Source: Spirochaetales bacterium
Lineage (GTDB): Bacteria; Spirochaetota; Spirochaetia; UBA9216
Length of the DNA stretch: 64,000 nucleotides
NCBI GenBank assembly: GCA_016839055.1
Contig: JAEKNX010000007.1
Span: forward strand, 62,001-126,000
Reading direction: 5' to 3'
A model generated the notes under the pieces. The model worked only from the letters and a program-made list of their open reading frames with translations. It was not told where the DNA came from and searched no databases. This document shows, piece by piece, positions 60,799-64,000 of the stretch. The position numbers and the translations under genes are program-made. How positions within the stretch are numbered: the first letter of the stretch is position 1; every line of letters starts with the position of its first letter.

Positions 60799-62475
60799 AT
60801 GACAGATAAATATAAATACATCGTTGATACTTCCCAGGATTTCATCACTTTAATTAATAAACAGTACGTTTATGAGGTTGTCAATCCTGCCTACGAGAAG
60901 ATTATACAAAAACCCCGGGTCGAAATAATAAATAGAAGTGTATCCGACGTCTGGGGTGAAGAAGTTTTCAGAAATAAAATTAAGGGGTATCTGGATATAT
61001 GCCTATCGGGTGAAGAAGTTCATTATATCGAGACCTTTAAATTCGGGATAGATAATAAGTATATGCATGTTTCTTACTATCCCTATCGTGAAAATGGTGA
61101 TGATGTTTCCCATGCCCTGGTTTTTACTCATGATATTACTAAAATGGGAAAGATTGAAACAAAACTTATCAATTATAAATATCGCGATCCGCTGACCGGC
61201 CTGTTTAATCGAAAATCGCTGGATATCATTCTTGATATGGAGCTGGAGAAGGCAAAGCGGTCGAGGGCGGAGAAGCTTAGAGCTATTCTTTTTATAGATA
61301 TTATCAATCATAAGGAAGTGAGTAAGAAGTTTGGTTATGAGATAGGGAACATCCTTCTTGAGAACACGGGACTTCGGATCCGGGAATGCCTAAGAGAGAG
61401 CGATTTTACTTTTTCGTATGTAGGAAGTGAGCTCGTCGTTGTATTGACCGCTGTTTCCGCTAAGGCTGATGCCGCAAGGGTGGCTGATAAATTGTACTTC
61501 AGCATTACCAATCCATATCAGCATCATAAATACTCAATCAAGCTTAAGGCCGGAATTGGCATAGTTATTTTTCCGGATGATGGTTTGGAGAAAGCTGTAT
61601 TAATGGAGAAGGCTGTCTCGGCCGCAGAGGAGGCTGTAAGCTCAGGAAAACCATATCATTATTATGATCAGAAGCTGCACGAAAAATCTATTAAACGGCT
61701 GAATATGGAGGCTGAACTGACAGCCGCCTTTCAGAATCAAGAGTTGGAACTGTACTACCAGCCGATCGTGGACTGCGAGGGAAAAATCCTTGGAGCGGAA
61801 GCTTTAATCAGGTGGAATCATCGGGAGAAAGGTCTTGTCTCCCCGATAGATTTCATTCCTCTTGCCGAGGACACCGGACTAATCGAGGAGATCGGGAAGT
61901 GGGTAATTTTTTCCGCCGCGCGTAAGCTGTCAAATTGGGGTGATAAGTATAATATCTATCTCTCACTGAATCTCTGTGCCAGGGAATTTGGGAACACTGA
62001 GCTTGTTGAGATTGTAAGGAATGCCCTGGCACAGGCAGATAAGCTTGATGCAGGATATCTTAAACTTGAAATCACCGAATCGGAGGGTGTTAAAAATCCT
62101 ATGCAATTTATTGAGCGGATAGAACTCCTTAAGGAGCTGGGAGTTGAAATTTATATCGATGATTTCGGAACAGGACATTCTTCGCTCGAATACCTGAAGA
62201 GCATCCCGGCCGAGGTCCTGAAGATTGACAAGATCTTCGTAGATAATATTCATACAAATGATGCCGACAGGAATTTTTTTGCCGCGATGGTTTCTCTTGT
62301 AAAAACCCGAGACAAGAAAATAATTGTAGAGGGTGTCAGCTGCAGGGAGCAGGCTGATATAGTAAAGGCTCTAGGATGCGAGCGTATGCAGGGATATTAT
62401 TTTTCAAAACCCCTCCGGGCGGAAGAGTTCGAAGCCTTGCTTATTAACGGTGAAACTCTTCCGGTAAAGGGCTGA
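60799..62475 (+). CDS. PAS-GGDEF-EAL protein with degenerate GGDEF, probable c-di-GMP phosphodiesterase
   Basis: This 558-residue cytoplasmic protein has a PAS domain (residues 5-115). Its GGDEF domain begins RDPLTGLFNRKS, but the catalytic motif reads VGSEL, so it should be inactive. The EAL domain has GAEALIRW, LEITESE and the metal site IDDFGTGHSSL. The second catalytic Glu region EGVSCREQ departs from the usual EGVET. Overall it is likely to hydrolyse cyclic di-GMP or bind it. The ATG at 60799 was chosen over a TTG six codons earlier. Confidence 0.9.
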   Translation: MTDKYKYIVDTSQDFITLINKQYVYEVVNPAYEKIIQKPRVEIINRSVSDVWGEEVFRNKIKGYLDICLSGEEVHYIETFKFGIDNKYMHVSYYPYRENGDDVSHALVFTHDITKMGKIETKLINYKYRDPLTGLFNRKSLDIILDMELEKAKRSRAEKLRAILFIDIINHKEVSKKFGYEIGNILLENTGLRIRECLRESDFTFSYVGSELVVVLTAVSAKADAARVADKLYFSITNPYQHHKYSIKLKAGIGIVIFPDDGLEKAVLMEKAVSAAEEAVSSGKPYHYYDQKLHEKSIKRLNMEAELTAAFQNQELELYYQPIVDCEGKILGAEALIRWNHREKGLVSPIDFIPLAEDTGLIEEIGKWVIFSAARKLSNWGDKYNIYLSLNLCAREFGNTELVEIVRNALAQADKLDAGYLKLEITESEGVKNPMQFIERIELLKELGVEIYIDDFGTGHSSLEYLKSIPAEVLKIDKIFVDNIHTNDADRNFFAAMVSLVKTRDKKIIVEGVSCREQADIVKALGCERMQGYYFSKPLRAEEFEALLINGETLPVKG

Positions 62476-62492
62476 TTCCAGCCAGGTGTTTG

Positions 62493-62522
62493 AAAAAAGC
62501 CCGCGCAACCTAAGCTGCGCGG
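62493..62522 (-). terminator. Terminator of the hydrolase gene
   Basis: CCGCGCA/TGCGCGG stem (62501-62507/62516-62522), followed on the minus strand by TTTTTT. It lies between convergent genes ending at 62475 and 62546. Confidence 0.85.
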
Positions 62523-62545
62523 CCTGAATATTGATTCTATTTAAA

Positions 62546-63445
62546 TTAGTTGAATGCTTTTCTGAATGTTTTGATTGTACCGTTAAGGATGGCTGAGCGG
62601 ATTTCAGGGCTGTCGCTGTAGAAGCTGTAGCTATGAGTGTCGCCTGTGACATCAAGAGTCTCACATCCTAATGCCGCTGCTGTAGCCTTGCTGACTGCGG
62701 GTTGTACAACAAAATCATCCTCACCGAAGATTACAAGAGCTTCTCCCTTGAACTCAGCACCTTTGTCTATTGGGTCATAAGCGAGCAGATCTTCAAACCA
62801 TTCGAGGCTGAGCTCCTGTTTTGCGCCGAAGATTGTAGTAAAGTCCGTATAACCGTCAGCCTGGGCTGTTGCGTAATATCCGTCCCATGCCTCCTGTCCA
62901 CCGAGAAAGCCTACCATGGTGTCAGCATCTCCAGCGGGGGCAAGGAGAACCATTCCGTCAAAGTTATGCATTCCGTCTGTTGCCATGGCAAGAGCAATAC
63001 GCCCGCCCATGCTGTATCCGAAAATACCAGTCCGGTCTTTGTCTATCGAATAATTTTCAAGGAGATAAGCAATAGATGAGTCTACATCATCTATCATATT
63101 TGAAAGAGTGTTCAGCTGGAAGCTTTCAGTGCTCTCTCCGCATCCTGGAAAATCCATTCGAACTGTCGCGATACCATGCCTGCCGAGTTCTTCGGCTATG
63201 TTTGTAAATCCTCCGTTCTCATCCTTTGTCCCGCCATGTCCATGAGCCATGACAACCAGAGGGAACCTTCCTTCACCTGATGGAATTATGACAGATGCGG
63301 GGATGACCGAATCACGGGCCGGAATCTCTACATTGTAGCTCTTTATTGCGTAATCGGCAGTTTCAGAAACCTTGGTAGTTGTGCAGCCTGTGAACATAGA
63401 CAGCAGGACTGCTATGACTAATAAGCTTTTCAATAGAGTTTTCAT
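62546..63445 (-). CDS. Alpha/beta hydrolase lipoprotein
   Basis: This 299-residue lipoprotein has a signal ending at LLSMFTGC. The hydrolase fold shows the oxyanion segment HGHGGTKDENG, nucleophile Ser in GYSMGG, acid Asp in FGEDDFVV and His in GDTHSYSF. It resembles dienelactone-hydrolase-like or acetyl-esterase enzymes acting outside the inner membrane. The substrate is unknown. The start has AAGGAG. Confidence 0.88.
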   Translation of the reverse strand: MKTLLKSLLVIAVLLSMFTGCTTTKVSETADYAIKSYNVEIPARDSVIPASVIIPSGEGRFPLVVMAHGHGGTKDENGGFTNIAEELGRHGIATVRMDFPGCGESTESFQLNTLSNMIDDVDSSIAYLLENYSIDKDRTGIFGYSMGGRIALAMATDGMHNFDGMVLLAPAGDADTMVGFLGGQEAWDGYYATAQADGYTDFTTIFGAKQELSLEWFEDLLAYDPIDKGAEFKGEALVIFGEDDFVVQPAVSKATAAALGCETLDVTGDTHSYSFYSDSPEIRSAILNGTIKTFRKAFN

Positions 63446-63607
63446 AAAATCTCCTTAATTATAATAGATTCAGTGTAGCTTTTAAGATGAACTTGCACAA
63501 GTTCTTTGTTTGAATAAGCTTATTTCTTGCATTCTATATTGTAATAAATTAGAATTCATTAGCTGTAGTAAATTTTCCGATTACAATTTGTTATAAGGAG
63601 TCAGATT

Positions 63608-64000
63608 TTGACAGATTCAGTTCAGGAACTTTTCGGAATGCTTCTTTCCGTTGACAGGGGCGGCATTGAACAGATCTTGAAAAGGACGATGACTGAAAGA
63701 GGAATTGAAGAAGTCGGGGAAACCCTTATGAAGGCAATGACTAAGCTTGGTGAAGGATGGGAAGACGGGAACGTGTCTCTGGCGCAGATGTATATGGGCG
63801 GCGTTATTTGTGAGGAGCTTTTATCCTCCATCATTCCTGAAACAGACAGGATTGATAATACTCTTCCAGTCGTGGGCTCAGCTGTTTTTCTCGATCATCA
63901 CGGTCTTGGAATGAAAATTGTATCGGCATTAGTCAGGACTCACCGATACCCTCTGGTTGATATAGGAATCGGAGTTAATACGGATAAAATAATTACTGAA
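63608..64000 (+). CDS. Corrinoid (B12-binding) methyltransferase protein, C-terminus beyond window edge
   Basis: The frame is open from a TTG at 63608, preceded by AAGGAG at 7 bases, for 131 codons to the edge. Residues 1-85 form the helical cap (KRTMTERGIEEVGETLMKAM, WEDGNVSLAQMYMGG). The B12 site DHHGLGMKIV follows, matching DxHxxG. Such proteins (MtaC/MtbC type) carry a methyl group on cobalt and are served by UroD-family methyltransferases like the four in this window. Confidence 0.9.
   Translation, partial: MTDSVQELFGMLLSVDRGGIEQILKRTMTERGIEEVGETLMKAMTKLGEGWEDGNVSLAQMYMGGVICEELLSSIIPETDRIDNTLPVVGSAVFLDHHGLGMKIVSALVRTHRYPLVDIGIGVNTDKIITE

Overview
This is a gene-dense stretch of bacterial chromosome. 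The gene mix points to an anaerobic, saprophytic spirochaete of the Spirochaeta/Sediminispirochaeta kind. That is inference from gene content: many UroD-type methyltransferase paralogues, AraC regulators, CsgG-like lipoproteins, an araM-type dehydrogenase and sugar-acid catabolism. No rRNA, tRNA, CRISPR array or insertion sequence was seen.

Layout. (1) 1-4177: the start of a glycerol-1-phosphate dehydrogenase gene, cut by the window edge, then a membrane PAS/ATPase sensor, an iron-sulfur flavoprotein and an unrecognised protein. (2) 4282-11097: a four-gene tripartite efflux operon (FtsX-type permease, ATPase, adaptor, TolC-like channel), divergent from a histidine kinase/OmpR regulator pair, with a repeat-rich control region between them. 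(3) 11174-19028: a CsgG-like lipoprotein, a long non-coding stretch with a dispersed repeat, an AT-rich PaaX-led operon, a 2-hydroxyacid dehydrogenase coupled to a flavodoxin-ferredoxin, and a beta-helix lipoprotein. (4) 19059-24653: an MFS transporter divergent from a TetR-led ABC-2 export operon that carries two triple-hairpin arrays between its genes. (5) 24706-47287: the metabolic core. It holds four UroD-type methyltransferases, three AraC regulators, a LacI and an IclR regulator, an arabinose/galactose-type ABC importer (araFGH) and a complete set of enzymes resembling the De Ley-Doudoroff galactose route (SDR dehydrogenase, SMP-30 lactonase, DgoD-like dehydratase, KDG kinase, KDPG/KDPGal aldolase). 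(6) 47376-54729: an FG-GAP lipoprotein, a CsgG-like gene broken by an in-frame stop, and a signalling operon (PAS membrane protein, LuxR regulator, SUMF1-domain protein, HisKA_3 kinase). (7) 54833-64000: a lipoprotein, a matrixin-type protease with no standard start codon, HrpB, a MATE pump, a CruF-like carotenoid enzyme, an EAL protein, a hydrolase, and the start of a corrinoid protein.

The most striking system is at 30449-37398. araFGH has a consensus sigma-54 promoter. A divergent NtrC-type activator gene lies beyond paired palindromes that look like its enhancer sites. The activator gene overlaps a gene for an unusual kinase whose input domain is a sugar-importer ABC ATPase with a degenerate signature and no switch histidine. 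This suggests a two-component system that reads the state of the importer itself.

A second theme is initiation. Many genes, mostly regulators, have a -10 hexamer exactly six bases before the ATG, so their mRNAs should be leaderless.
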